Source: a virus
DNA length: 20,513 nucleotides
IMG/VR virus record: IMGVR_UViG_3300048010_000163
Coordinates: 1-20,513 of that record
Strand: one strand, 5' to 3'
Shown here: positions 13,733-19,560 of the stretch, piece after piece
Numbering within the stretch: position 1 is the first letter of the stretch
How the letters are laid out: each line of letters begins with the position of its first letter
The notes under the pieces: model-generated
Seen by the model: the letters and a program-made list of their open reading frames with translations, nothing else
What the model was told of the DNA's origin: nothing
The model's database searches: none
Program-made: the position numbers and the translations under genes

Positions 13733-13824
13733 CCGAATAAAAATCCGCTCCAAAAGCTGAGTATCCAAATAACTGGTGTTAGCTGTATTAGTGCATTCAC
13801 AGCCGTTTCTATATGATCTACCAT
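13729..13824 (-). CDS. 31-residue membrane micropeptide
   Basis: A short frame on the minus strand starts at ATG 13822-13824 with a near-perfect GGAGG 4 nt upstream and ends TGA at 13729-13731. The product begins MVDHIETAVNAL and continues with a TM segment (LIQLTPVIWILSFWSGFLF, about 12-30). Its start overlaps the 3' end of the preceding gene by 7 nt and its stop overlaps the ATG of the next membrane-protein gene (ATGA). The strong ribosome binding site and precise coupling on both sides make it a credible gene despite its size. Function unknown; it may pair with the adjacent single-TM protein. Confidence 0.75.
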   Translation of the reverse strand: MVDHIETAVNALIQLTPVIWILSFWSGFLFG

Positions 13825-14321
13825 AAATCCTCCGTGTTTAATACATCTGGTATTTTGTTTGTTTCTTTAACAAAGAATATACAATCACTGTTGGGTTTAT
13901 CTGTAAGTGGAACAGTAAGTATATGTCCAAATTTAAGTTTAGGAAAATACCATTTTACTTCTTGATAAATGTTTATAATTTCTATCTCAGTGAACGATGG
14001 AAGAAACCCAGTAAGTGGATTAAAAACAAAGGCTTTAAATCCTCTGTCATTTAAACTTGTTACTGGTAATACTTCAGGGTCACCTACTGTAGGATCACAA
14101 ACAATAAGACTCCAATCTAACGGAACCTTAACTTGATATCGTCCTACTTGCAACACAGCCGCAGGACTACTAAAACTTTCTAAAAAGACCAAAGGTACAA
14201 AAATATAATCCGCTTCCTTAGGATTGCTATAGTCTAATACACAATATCTGATATCTTCTATTTCTTCGGGCACCATATCCAAATCATATGATTGGTTTTC
14301 TACAGTTAATATCTTCGTCAT
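13818..14321 (-). CDS. Conserved hypothetical protein downstream of uvsW
   Basis: Encodes 167 residues, a mixed alpha/beta soluble protein without signal peptide or TM. A well-ordered central core reads RYQVKVPLDWSLIVCDPTVG, then PVTSLNDRGFKAFVFNPLTG (about 61-108). From memory this core resembles a family conserved but unassigned in marine T4-like phages. The start overlaps the UvsW stop (ATGA), so it is translationally coupled with the helicase, and its 3' end overlaps the 31-residue microgene. Function unknown; involvement in recombination or replication control is inferred only from location. Confidence 0.85.
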   Translation of the reverse strand: MTKILTVENQSYDLDMVPEEIEDIRYCVLDYSNPKEADYIFVPLVFLESFSSPAAVLQVGRYQVKVPLDWSLIVCDPTVGDPEVLPVTSLNDRGFKAFVFNPLTGFLPSFTEIEIINIYQEVKWYFPKLKFGHILTVPLTDKPNSDCIFFVKETNKIPDVLNTEDLW

Positions 14322-15772
14322 TTATAATCTACCTTCTCAATATGAAAGGGATACTTGGCTTCTCGATAAAATTTCTTTCGCTCAGTCAAATGTCTCTTAC
14401 TAAATTTTGCACTACTGGTTATATCCCATATTTGTACATGGTCTTTATCCTGTGCTTTTCTTATTCCTCTTCCTATACTTTGTATAACTCTGACAAAACT
14501 TTTGCCAGGCTCAAGAAGCACAAGATTAAATATGCGAGGAATGTTAATACCGACAGCCGCAACTCCGTATGTTGCCACAATGATTTTATTGTTTGTATCG
14601 CTGATTTCGTCATACTCTTCTTTTCTATTTTTACTTTTCATACTACCACTTACAAACACAGTATCTTCACCTAAACGTTCTACAAGTCCTTCGCCTGCCT
14701 TAATACGGTCCACTAATACAAGTGTATTACCACTTTCGCTGAAACGTTGTATAATAGTTGCCATATAATCTAAACGTTCTTTATTCGTAGTTAGATATGT
14801 TAGTTCGCTTTGATAATCTCTATATGCTACATCTTCTTGTAACTGGATAACGTTTACATCACAGTTTGCAAGTACACCCATGTCTTGTAGTTCATGTGCT
14901 GATAGTGCATTTACAACTTCACCTAAACTTATCTCTAAACTTAAACGTTCGTGATCTGCTTTGGGTATTGTACCTGTTAGCCCCCAACGAATTGGAATAT
15001 TGCTGAATGCACCAGTTAGCAGTTTCTTTAATACGTCTGCTTTAGCTTGGTGTACTTCATCAACCATAACACATACAACACCCTCCGCAAAATCGTGTAA
15101 CCCACTGTCGCTCAGTCCGTCTCTGAATCTTTTCTCTAGAACATTTAAACTCTGCCAAGTACATATGGTATGAGTTTTACCCAACTCTTTTCTATCACCA
15201 AAATAGACTCCTACATCAAGTCCCAAATTTACATAATCAGTCTCAGTTTGCGTTACCAAGTCTTTATTGGGTACTATGACTATCGTTCGACCATAGGGTT
15301 CACACTTGTAACTCAGTGCCGCGGTAATAAGTGTTTTACCTGCACCAGTTGCTATTTCTTGTAAACAGTGTGGCGTTTCCAAGAATTGATTTATAACTGA
15401 AACTTGATAGTCACGCAATACTATAGGTTCACCAGCGGCTGGATGTTTTTTGGGCCAGACCCTGTCTCGGAACAAATCTTCAGTTACTAAACCAAATTGA
15501 AAACTATGTGGTTCTCTTTCGTCCTCTATATCAATATGATATCCTTCTTCTTCGAGTACGGGGAGGATATGAGGCAAACAATTTACAAATGTCGTGCCAC
15601 CCATGGTAAAAAATCCTACACATCCGTCCCATCTTCCTAGCTTGTATGCAGGAACATGATAGGCGTAGGGCAAAAAGAACTTTAACTTCTTTTCGAGTTT
15701 ACGACGAGTAGTCAAGGCCAAACCTTCAAACTTACAGTTGACCTCGTCTTTGAGAATCAGTTTTGTTTTCAT
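14318..15772 (-). CDS. uvsW: UvsW-like recombination/branch-migration helicase (SF2)
   Basis: Encodes 484 residues, as in T4 UvsW (about 500). The N-terminal domain (1-110) with WDG resembles the UvsW DNA-binding domain. SF2 motifs follow: LRDYQ (119-123), Walker A ATGAGKT (141-147), DEVH box (238-241), LTGT (265-268), and QSIGRGIR (431-438, motif VI with the arginine finger). UvsW unwinds branched DNA and R-loops and helps switch from origin-dependent to recombination-dependent replication in T4. A strong promoter (TTGACA-17-TATTAT) ends 6 nt upstream of the ATG with no Shine-Dalgarno between, so the mRNA may be leaderless. It heads a six-gene coupled operon that runs to the DnaE-like gene at 11790. 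Confidence 0.96.
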   Translation of the reverse strand: MKTKLILKDEVNCKFEGLALTTRRKLEKKLKFFLPYAYHVPAYKLGRWDGCVGFFTMGGTTFVNCLPHILPVLEEEGYHIDIEDEREPHSFQFGLVTEDLFRDRVWPKKHPAAGEPIVLRDYQVSVINQFLETPHCLQEIATGAGKTLITAALSYKCEPYGRTIVIVPNKDLVTQTETDYVNLGLDVGVYFGDRKELGKTHTICTWQSLNVLEKRFRDGLSDSGLHDFAEGVVCVMVDEVHQAKADVLKKLLTGAFSNIPIRWGLTGTIPKADHERLSLEISLGEVVNALSAHELQDMGVLANCDVNVIQLQEDVAYRDYQSELTYLTTNKERLDYMATIIQRFSESGNTLVLVDRIKAGEGLVERLGEDTVFVSGSMKSKNRKEEYDEISDTNNKIIVATYGVAAVGINIPRIFNLVLLEPGKSFVRVIQSIGRGIRKAQDKDHVQIWDITSSAKFSKRHLTERKKFYREAKYPFHIEKVDYK

Positions 15773-15778
15773 GTAATT

Positions 15779-15807
15779 ATAATACGTTCAATTTTTGCGT
15801 TTGTCAA
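15779..15807 (-). promoter_or_regulatory. Strong sigma70-type early promoter upstream of uvsW
   Basis: The minus strand has TTGACA (15802-15807), exactly 17 bp, and TATTAT (15779-15784), with a second overlapping TATAAT-like sequence immediately after. The ATG of uvsW follows the -10 element by 6 nt, so the predicted start site coincides with the start codon. The -35 element overlaps the TGA of the upstream 56-residue gene. Confidence 0.75.
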
Positions 15808-15974
15808 TAGCGAGGTAAACTAGCTTTTGCTTGAAGATCGTTGGCGTGATTTTCCATTCGTTGCAATCGCATCTGTAGTTCGCCAATCTCTTCTTTTAAC
15901 TTTTCAATTTCTTGGTCTTTTATTTTTAGTTCTGCTAGTCCTCGGTACCCATACTCTGTATAACCATCTTCCAT
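15804..15974 (-). CDS. Small coiled-coil protein, 56 residues
   Basis: An ATG at 15972-15974 opens a 56-codon frame ending TGA at 15804-15806. The product starts MEDGYTEYGYRGLAELKIKD and forms a continuous heptad-like helix (about 14-52, LKEEIGELQMRLQRME and so on). It lies 4 nt downstream of the preceding gene's stop, so it belongs to the same operon, and only weak Shine-Dalgarno sequence is present. From memory, short proteins of this form occur next to uvsW-region genes in marine T4-like phages. Function unknown; coiled coils of this kind often act as oligomerisation or adaptor modules. Confidence 0.75.
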   Translation of the reverse strand: MEDGYTEYGYRGLAELKIKDQEIEKLKEEIGELQMRLQRMENHANDLQAKASLPRY

Positions 15975-15978
15975 ATTT

Positions 15979-16206
15979 TTATCCGCTTACATAAGGTTTG
16001 CCATCTTTAAATTTGGCATAAAAGTTTTTCTGTGAATGAATTTTTCCAAGTAGTTCTTGTATCTCATCCATTTCTGCCTTGAGTTGAGGAGAAGTTTCTC
16101 CTTGTGCAATAGCAATCCCTCTGCGTCCTGCTTTTGCTCTTAATGCTATTTCTATAATTTCTATATCTCTTATTGATAGTTTAAATGTTGTATTTGCTTT
16201 AACCAA
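15979..16206 (-). CDS. Small conserved hypothetical protein (TTG start)
   Basis: Encodes 75 residues, helical, starting with TTG at 16204-16206 (MVKANTTFKLSIRDIEIIE), since no ATG occurs until deep in the conserved part. AGGG lies about 10 nt upstream, and the codon abuts the TAA of the oxygenase gene. From memory, small proteins beginning NTTF.LS.RDIEIIE recur in marine T4-like phages without function. The central region (GRRGIAIAQGETSPQLKAEM) looks like a helix-turn-helix-sized helical bundle but lacks a convincing DNA-binding signature. Function unknown. Confidence 0.8.
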   Translation of the reverse strand: MVKANTTFKLSIRDIEIIEIALRAKAGRRGIAIAQGETSPQLKAEMDEIQELLGKIHSQKNFYAKFKDGKPYVSG

Positions 16207-16803
16207 TTATCTTTCCCTATAATCATAAATCAAGTTTGCACTAAGGCACATCCTAGTACTGTCTGTGGTATTTTGCTCAACACCATGTTCCAACCAACTT
16301 GGAAATAACAAAAGTTTTCTTTCCTCTGGCTGTATTTTATATCTACTGCCCAAAAATTCTGTTGTGGCTGTAATCTTTGCTGGTGTAGGACTCATTACAT
16401 AAAAATGTCCATCTTCGCCATTGGTTGAAAGATAGTATGCAATGCTAATACTACTAGATCCGTGTGAATGCTGTTCTGCATAGTCACCTTTATAGTATCT
16501 GGTTATCCAACTCTGTCTAAAAAAATTACCAAATGCTTGTCCAGTGTGTTGACAATAAGCACCGCAATGGTGTCCAAGTTCTTCGTTGAATTCTGTTAAT
16601 TCATATTCGCTTATAACATCACCGTGGAAGTCTGGGTCACCATGTCGTAAACTAACATTCATGTCATGAGCTTTATTGGATAAAGGAACCTTTCCCCATT
16701 GCATATCTTTAATTTTTTCTAAAGTTTTGTTATGAGTTTCTTCACTCATGTATCCAATATAAACAGGTGTGGGAAATAATTCTACAGTTTCTCCTAATTG
16801 CAT
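16207..16803 (-). CDS. 2OG-Fe(II) oxygenase-like protein 1
   Basis: Encodes 198 residues. The double-stranded beta-helix is suggested by YYKGDYAEQHSHGSSSISIAYYL (His112 and/or His114 of the metal-binding H-x-H/D), a later His173 in SWLEHGVEQN, and Arg184 (the 2-oxoglutarate-binding R) in TRMCLSANLIY. The usual H-x-D is replaced by H-S-H, so the exact metal ligands are uncertain. Family members hydroxylate proteins or small molecules; T4-like marine phages often carry several. Its transcription is likely separate: a terminator lies just upstream and a one-mismatch late-type box (TATAAGTA at 16821-16828) precedes it. Substrate unknown. Confidence 0.85.
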   Translation of the reverse strand: MQLGETVELFPTPVYIGYMSEETHNKTLEKIKDMQWGKVPLSNKAHDMNVSLRHGDPDFHGDVISEYELTEFNEELGHHCGAYCQHTGQAFGNFFRQSWITRYYKGDYAEQHSHGSSSISIAYYLSTNGEDGHFYVMSPTPAKITATTEFLGSRYKIQPEERKLLLFPSWLEHGVEQNTTDSTRMCLSANLIYDYRER

Positions 16804-16820
16804 ATCTCTACTTTCATTAC

Positions 16821-16828
16821 TACTTATA
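16821..16828 (-). promoter_or_regulatory. Possible late-type promoter (TATAAGTA)
   Basis: The minus strand reads TTTATAAGTAGTAATG, one mismatch from TATAAATA, 17 nt upstream of the oxygenase ATG at 16803. It directly follows the terminator T-tract, the natural place to restart transcription. Confidence 0.35.
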
Positions 16829-16863
16829 AAAAGAAGGGACTAGTAAGAGTTCTTACTAGCCCC
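16826..16863 (-). terminator. Rho-independent terminator after the AAA+ gene
   Basis: In the minus-strand transcript a 12-bp stem with one mismatch (plus-strand arms 16836-16847 and 16852-16863, loop AGTT) is followed at once by TTCTTTTTATAAG. A G+C-rich stem base plus T-tract is the standard intrinsic terminator. It is the last of three hairpins in the 161-nt gap 16804-16965. Confidence 0.8.
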
Positions 16864-16869
16864 CAAGTC

Positions 16870-16918
16870 CTAACTGGTGTGAGTGAGAGTGACGCAGACA
16901 GAGGAGTACACCAGTTAG
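16870..16918 (-). other. Hairpin with 11-bp perfect stem and 27-nt pyrimidine-rich loop
   Basis: Plus-strand arms CTAACTGGTGT (16870-16880) and ACACCAGTTAG (16908-16918) pair perfectly. In the minus-strand RNA the loop is C/U-rich and includes CTCCTC and TCTCACTC, the latter complementary to the GAGTGAGA that contains the Shine-Dalgarno of the AAA+ gene. Structure is directly visible; function is unknown. It sits between another hairpin and the terminator. Confidence 0.7.
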
Positions 16919-16920
16919 TG

Positions 16921-16961
16921 TTTAAATGTCCTTTTATTGTAAGTGAGAATGGACATTTAAA
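16921..16961 (-). other. Hairpin with 11-bp perfect stem just after the AAA+ stop codon
   Basis: Plus-strand arms TTTAAATGTCC (16921-16931) and GGACATTTAAA (16951-16961) pair perfectly around a 19-nt loop. In the minus-strand transcript it begins 4 nt after the TAA of the AAA+ gene. Its loop carries TTCTCACT, again complementary to AGTGAGAA of that gene's ribosome binding site region. Confidence 0.7.
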
Positions 16962-16965
16962 TTCT

Positions 16966-17982
16966 TTAGCCCCGTTTCATACAAGTGGACTCTGCATAAC
17001 TCTTCCACTTTGAGGCATTCATTTTCTTAAGGTCGGCAATTTTGAGTACCATTCTCAAACTCATCTCCCTAAGTTTATTCTTGTTAGTGTAGATGTAATC
17101 CATTAGATCCTTTTGTTCATCTTCACCAAATTTGTATTCATTAAGCATACCGTCAGCAACGATTTGTTTACAACGTAGGAACTTGTCTCGCATTGTGTCT
17201 AGTGTCAAATCCAAATAGTGACAACGTGACATAATAGCATCCAAGTGATCCTTCAACTTGCCTCGAGTACGTTCAAACTTTACGTTAGTAATAAAGATGA
17301 TCGAACCTTTAAATTCAAACTGATCCGGAACACCATTATTAGCAAGTGCTCTACTCTCTGAACGCCAGCTTAGTGTTCGCTTAGGGCTACTATCTAATGC
17401 CGCTTTTAGCAAGTTCAAACTAAGTTCGTCATACAGTACACTATCACAATCGTCTAGCACTAGTACACTACCATTAGCACTGTAATCATATAGCAACTGG
17501 TAAAGTCCGATAGGTGTTGCCGCACCTTTCTCAACTCCGAATTTACGCAAACTGTCCTGGCTCAACTTCTTCATAATGCCAGCTTCTTTGAGTACCTTCT
17601 CAACTCCAAACGATTTACCAACACCTGGAGGTCCAGTAACTACCATACCGCGAACGACCCCATCACATGCCGCATAAGTCATGTCTTCTAGGATCTCAAA
17701 TCGCTCCCTCAATCGCTCGATGATTTCATCATCTGTTTCAGCTTGGGCGGTTTCAGCTGAAGCAACAATCTCGCCATCTTTTAGCATTTCAAAGTCATCC
17801 TTGCTAACAACTTTGATCCGAATGGACCGATCAGGGAATCCGGTAACTGCACTTCCATCAACTGTAATGAAGTTACCGTTTTTGCCTTCTTTATAATCTT
17901 TTACTAAAGGAAACACTGCGTCCTTAATTTCTATGTTACGGTATGTTCCGCTAACAATTTTTACGTCTGTTGTTGTCTGCAT
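16966..17982 (-). CDS. AAA+ family ATPase
   Basis: Encodes 338 residues. A beta-rich N-terminal region (about 1-75) precedes an AAA+ module: Walker A GPPGVGKS (117-124), Walker B VLVLDDCD (173-180, with the second Asp in place of Glu), a sensor-1-like IIFITNVKF (about 228-236) and arginine-containing SRC(H) after it. No nuclease or protease domain is attached, so it probably remodels a protein or nucleoprotein complex. From memory, similar proteins are widespread and unnamed in marine T4-like phages. The start has AAGGAG 9 nt upstream. A sigma70-type promoter precedes it and a strong terminator follows, so it forms a single-gene unit with a structured 3' UTR. Confidence 0.9.
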   Translation of the reverse strand: MQTTTDVKIVSGTYRNIEIKDAVFPLVKDYKEGKNGNFITVDGSAVTGFPDRSIRIKVVSKDDFEMLKDGEIVASAETAQAETDDEIIERLRERFEILEDMTYAACDGVVRGMVVTGPPGVGKSFGVEKVLKEAGIMKKLSQDSLRKFGVEKGAATPIGLYQLLYDYSANGSVLVLDDCDSVLYDELSLNLLKAALDSSPKRTLSWRSESRALANNGVPDQFEFKGSIIFITNVKFERTRGKLKDHLDAIMSRCHYLDLTLDTMRDKFLRCKQIVADGMLNEYKFGEDEQKDLMDYIYTNKNKLREMSLRMVLKIADLKKMNASKWKSYAESTCMKRG

Positions 17983-18016
17983 TGGTTCTCACTCCTTTTT
18001 AACAACTTATATATAC

Positions 18017-18044
18017 ATAATAACATCATTACAGATGTTGTCAA
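18017..18044 (-). promoter_or_regulatory. Sigma70-type early promoter for the AAA+ gene
   Basis: The minus strand has TTGACA (18039-18044), a 16-bp spacer and TATTAT (18017-18022); 34 nt separate the -10 element from the ATG at 17982, leaving room for the AAGGAG site. The upstream sequence AAAAAAGGTTGACA matches AAAAGGTTGACA of the promoter at 19528-19556. Confidence 0.7.
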
Positions 18045-18062
18045 CCTTTTTTATTATCCTTT

Positions 18063-18617
18063 TTAGGAAAAAACTGCATTAATTATTGTTCTAAAACCCA
18101 CTGCTTCATAATTAGGGTGTACTGCTTTGTGAGGCATACGACTGTGAAATAATACTATTCGACCAGGTACATATTCACTACAGTATTCAATATCTTTCAA
18201 ATCTGGAGTTTTAAAAATAGTTTGTCCATCCCAATCTGGATCCCATTTTAAATTTGGATAAAATAACATACTAATTGCATTTGGTTGCATAGCATCAGCA
18301 TGGTATCTGTACATTTCTCTGCCGGTATGCAAATTACACCAGGAACGATGATGTTTTCTTTCACCAAGATGTTTTTGTACATGTTTCCAGTTAGGGTGTC
18401 TTTCTAAACCAAAGTAGTCCCAATCTTGTTTTTTGAAACTGTTAGACAAAACACTTTGACTTTTAAATTCAGTTACTTGACTATCCCATTGGGTCTTAAA
18501 ACTATATGGTAGTTCATACAGTTGATTCATCATTATTGATCTATCATTAAAGTTAAACAAGTCATCAATGATGACCAACTTTAATCCAGACTTTGTATCT
18601 ATTATTTGTTCTTTCAT
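18063..18617 (-). CDS. 2OG-Fe(II) oxygenase-like protein 2
   Basis: Encodes 184 residues. The iron-binding signature is clear: YHAD (His106, Asp108), a second histidine in SRMPHKAVHP (probably His163), and Arg176 in GFRTIIN as the candidate 2-oxoglutarate ligand. The strand pattern between (AISMLFYPNLKWDPDWDGQT) fits a prolyl-hydroxylase-like jelly roll. It has a canonical H-x-D, unlike the other oxygenase in the window, so the two are distinct enzymes. Its ATG overlaps the TGA of the upstream gene (ATGA). Marine T4-like phages commonly carry such enzymes, with unknown substrates; protein hydroxylation is possible. Confidence 0.9.
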   Translation of the reverse strand: MKEQIIDTKSGLKLVIIDDLFNFNDRSIMMNQLYELPYSFKTQWDSQVTEFKSQSVLSNSFKKQDWDYFGLERHPNWKHVQKHLGERKHHRSWCNLHTGREMYRYHADAMQPNAISMLFYPNLKWDPDWDGQTIFKTPDLKDIEYCSEYVPGRIVLFHSRMPHKAVHPNYEAVGFRTIINAVFS

Positions 18618-19303
18618 TGCTCTATTCTTACATAATTAAAAACAGTCTCTTTACAGTTACTGAATTTACTAATATCATGCGTCTTAACTTTTCCTGTTAA
18701 GATCACATCTTTACCTTCAATAATTCCTTGTATGTCAGGTTCACGGTTAAAGAAAAACTTTACGATGTTGTTTTCTTTTGTCAAACAGGTTACCAAATGA
18801 ATATTGTATTTGGCAATAAACTTTACATCTTTAATGAAAGCTGGAAAACGCAACCGCTCTCCAATCTTACCAACAAAGTCACTGCCTTTACGATGCTTGT
18901 CAAAAAAGTCATCTAGTCCTTGACGTTTCTGTAGCACACGAAAACTATTGGGCAAACTCGCTAATACTGCAACACCAAACTTCTCTACAGTGTCGCCAGC
19001 GATACTTTGTAGTACATTACTTTCAAAGTCATTTATATTACCGCTAAGTTTTTTAGCAATAAGTTCTTGCTTGAATTCATCTACAATTTGATCAGCTTGA
19101 GCAACTGTATCTTCACTGATGGTCATCACATCAGATGCACCTTCTAGCATATTAAGAATTGCTGTCTTGTTATCATTGACCTGCTTGTCAGACTCACGAT
19201 CAAAATAACCAAATCCACTTTTGATAAAACCTTGTGCTTTATCAACTTCGATAGCCAGTTCTAAAACTTGACGTGTATTGTATTGTGCTTTTTGACGTGC
19301 CAT
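18614..19303 (-). CDS. Conserved protein with possible OB-like C-terminal domain
   Basis: Encodes 229 residues from the ATG at 19303 (MARQKAQYNTRQVLELAIEV), chosen because a promoter and AGAGGA lie directly upstream; an in-frame upstream ATG at 19411 would swallow that promoter. The N-terminal 130 residues are helical. The C-terminal 80 residues (KDVKFIAKYNIHLVTCLTKE, and DVILTGKVKTHDISKFS) show a strand pattern consistent with an OB fold, as in nucleic-acid-binding proteins. From memory it resembles an unassigned family of marine T4-like phages. It is coupled to the oxygenase gene. A single-strand binding or modification-linked role is speculation. Confidence 0.85.
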   Translation of the reverse strand: MARQKAQYNTRQVLELAIEVDKAQGFIKSGFGYFDRESDKQVNDNKTAILNMLEGASDVMTISEDTVAQADQIVDEFKQELIAKKLSGNINDFESNVLQSIAGDTVEKFGVAVLASLPNSFRVLQKRQGLDDFFDKHRKGSDFVGKIGERLRFPAFIKDVKFIAKYNIHLVTCLTKENNIVKFFFNREPDIQGIIEGKDVILTGKVKTHDISKFSNCKETVFNYVRIEQ

Positions 19304-19336
19304 GTTCTTGTCCTCTGTTCTCAATTTATGTCTTAG

Positions 19337-19365
19337 ATAATAATACAAAATTGTGATCTTGTCAA
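19337..19365 (-). promoter_or_regulatory. Sigma70-type early promoter (TTGACA-17-TATTAT)
   Basis: The minus strand has TTGACA (19360-19365), a 17-bp spacer and TATTAT (19337-19342). It ends 33 nt upstream of the ATG at 19303, and its -35 element abuts the TAG (19366-19368) of the small membrane-protein gene. Confidence 0.75.
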
Positions 19366-19500
19366 CTAGAATATTAGGAAAAGTATTAATAATGCAAAAA
19401 CTGATATGCAAAAAATATCAACTATTTTTTGTATAAAGATAGCTGGTCTCATAACAAAAGTACCAAATGTCCAACCAATTGCAAATAAAAGTTTATCCAT
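19366..19500 (-). CDS. 44-residue two-helix membrane protein
   Basis: An ATG at 19498-19500 with AGAGGA 5 nt upstream opens a 44-codon frame ending TAG at 19366-19368. The product has two hydrophobic segments: about 4-22 (LLFAIGWTFGTFVMRPAIF) and about 28-44 (DIFCISVFALLILFLIF), linked by QKIV. A near-perfect promoter (19528-19556) lies directly upstream, so it is the first gene of its transcript. Strong start signals and membrane composition make it a credible early gene. Function unknown; early phage membrane peptides often act on the host envelope or on superinfection, which is inference. Confidence 0.75.
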   Translation of the reverse strand: MDKLLFAIGWTFGTFVMRPAIFIQKIVDIFCISVFALLILFLIF

Positions 19501-19527
19501 AACGTCCTCTTTTCTAATTATGTATAC

Positions 19528-19556
19528 AGTATAGCACCAAGACGTCTTATTGTCAA
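19528..19556 (-). promoter_or_regulatory. Sigma70-type early promoter (TTGACA-17-TATACT)
   Basis: The minus strand has TTGACA (19551-19556), a 17-bp spacer and TATACT (19528-19533). It ends 27 nt upstream of the ATG of the 44-residue gene and starts 4 nt after the stop codon of the upstream gene. It is the best match to the sigma70 consensus in the window. Confidence 0.8.
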
Positions 19557-19560
19557 CCTT

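Noticed and set aside
13733-13768. TTG-start extension of the single-TM protein
   Set aside because: The region is already used by the 31-residue microgene, whose TGA overlaps the ATG at 13732; no ribosome binding site precedes the TTG.
19304-19411. N-terminal extension of the OB-like protein to an ATG at 19411
   Set aside because: It would include the -10/-35 promoter elements and the end of the 44-residue gene, and the extra residues look unlike protein sequence of this family.
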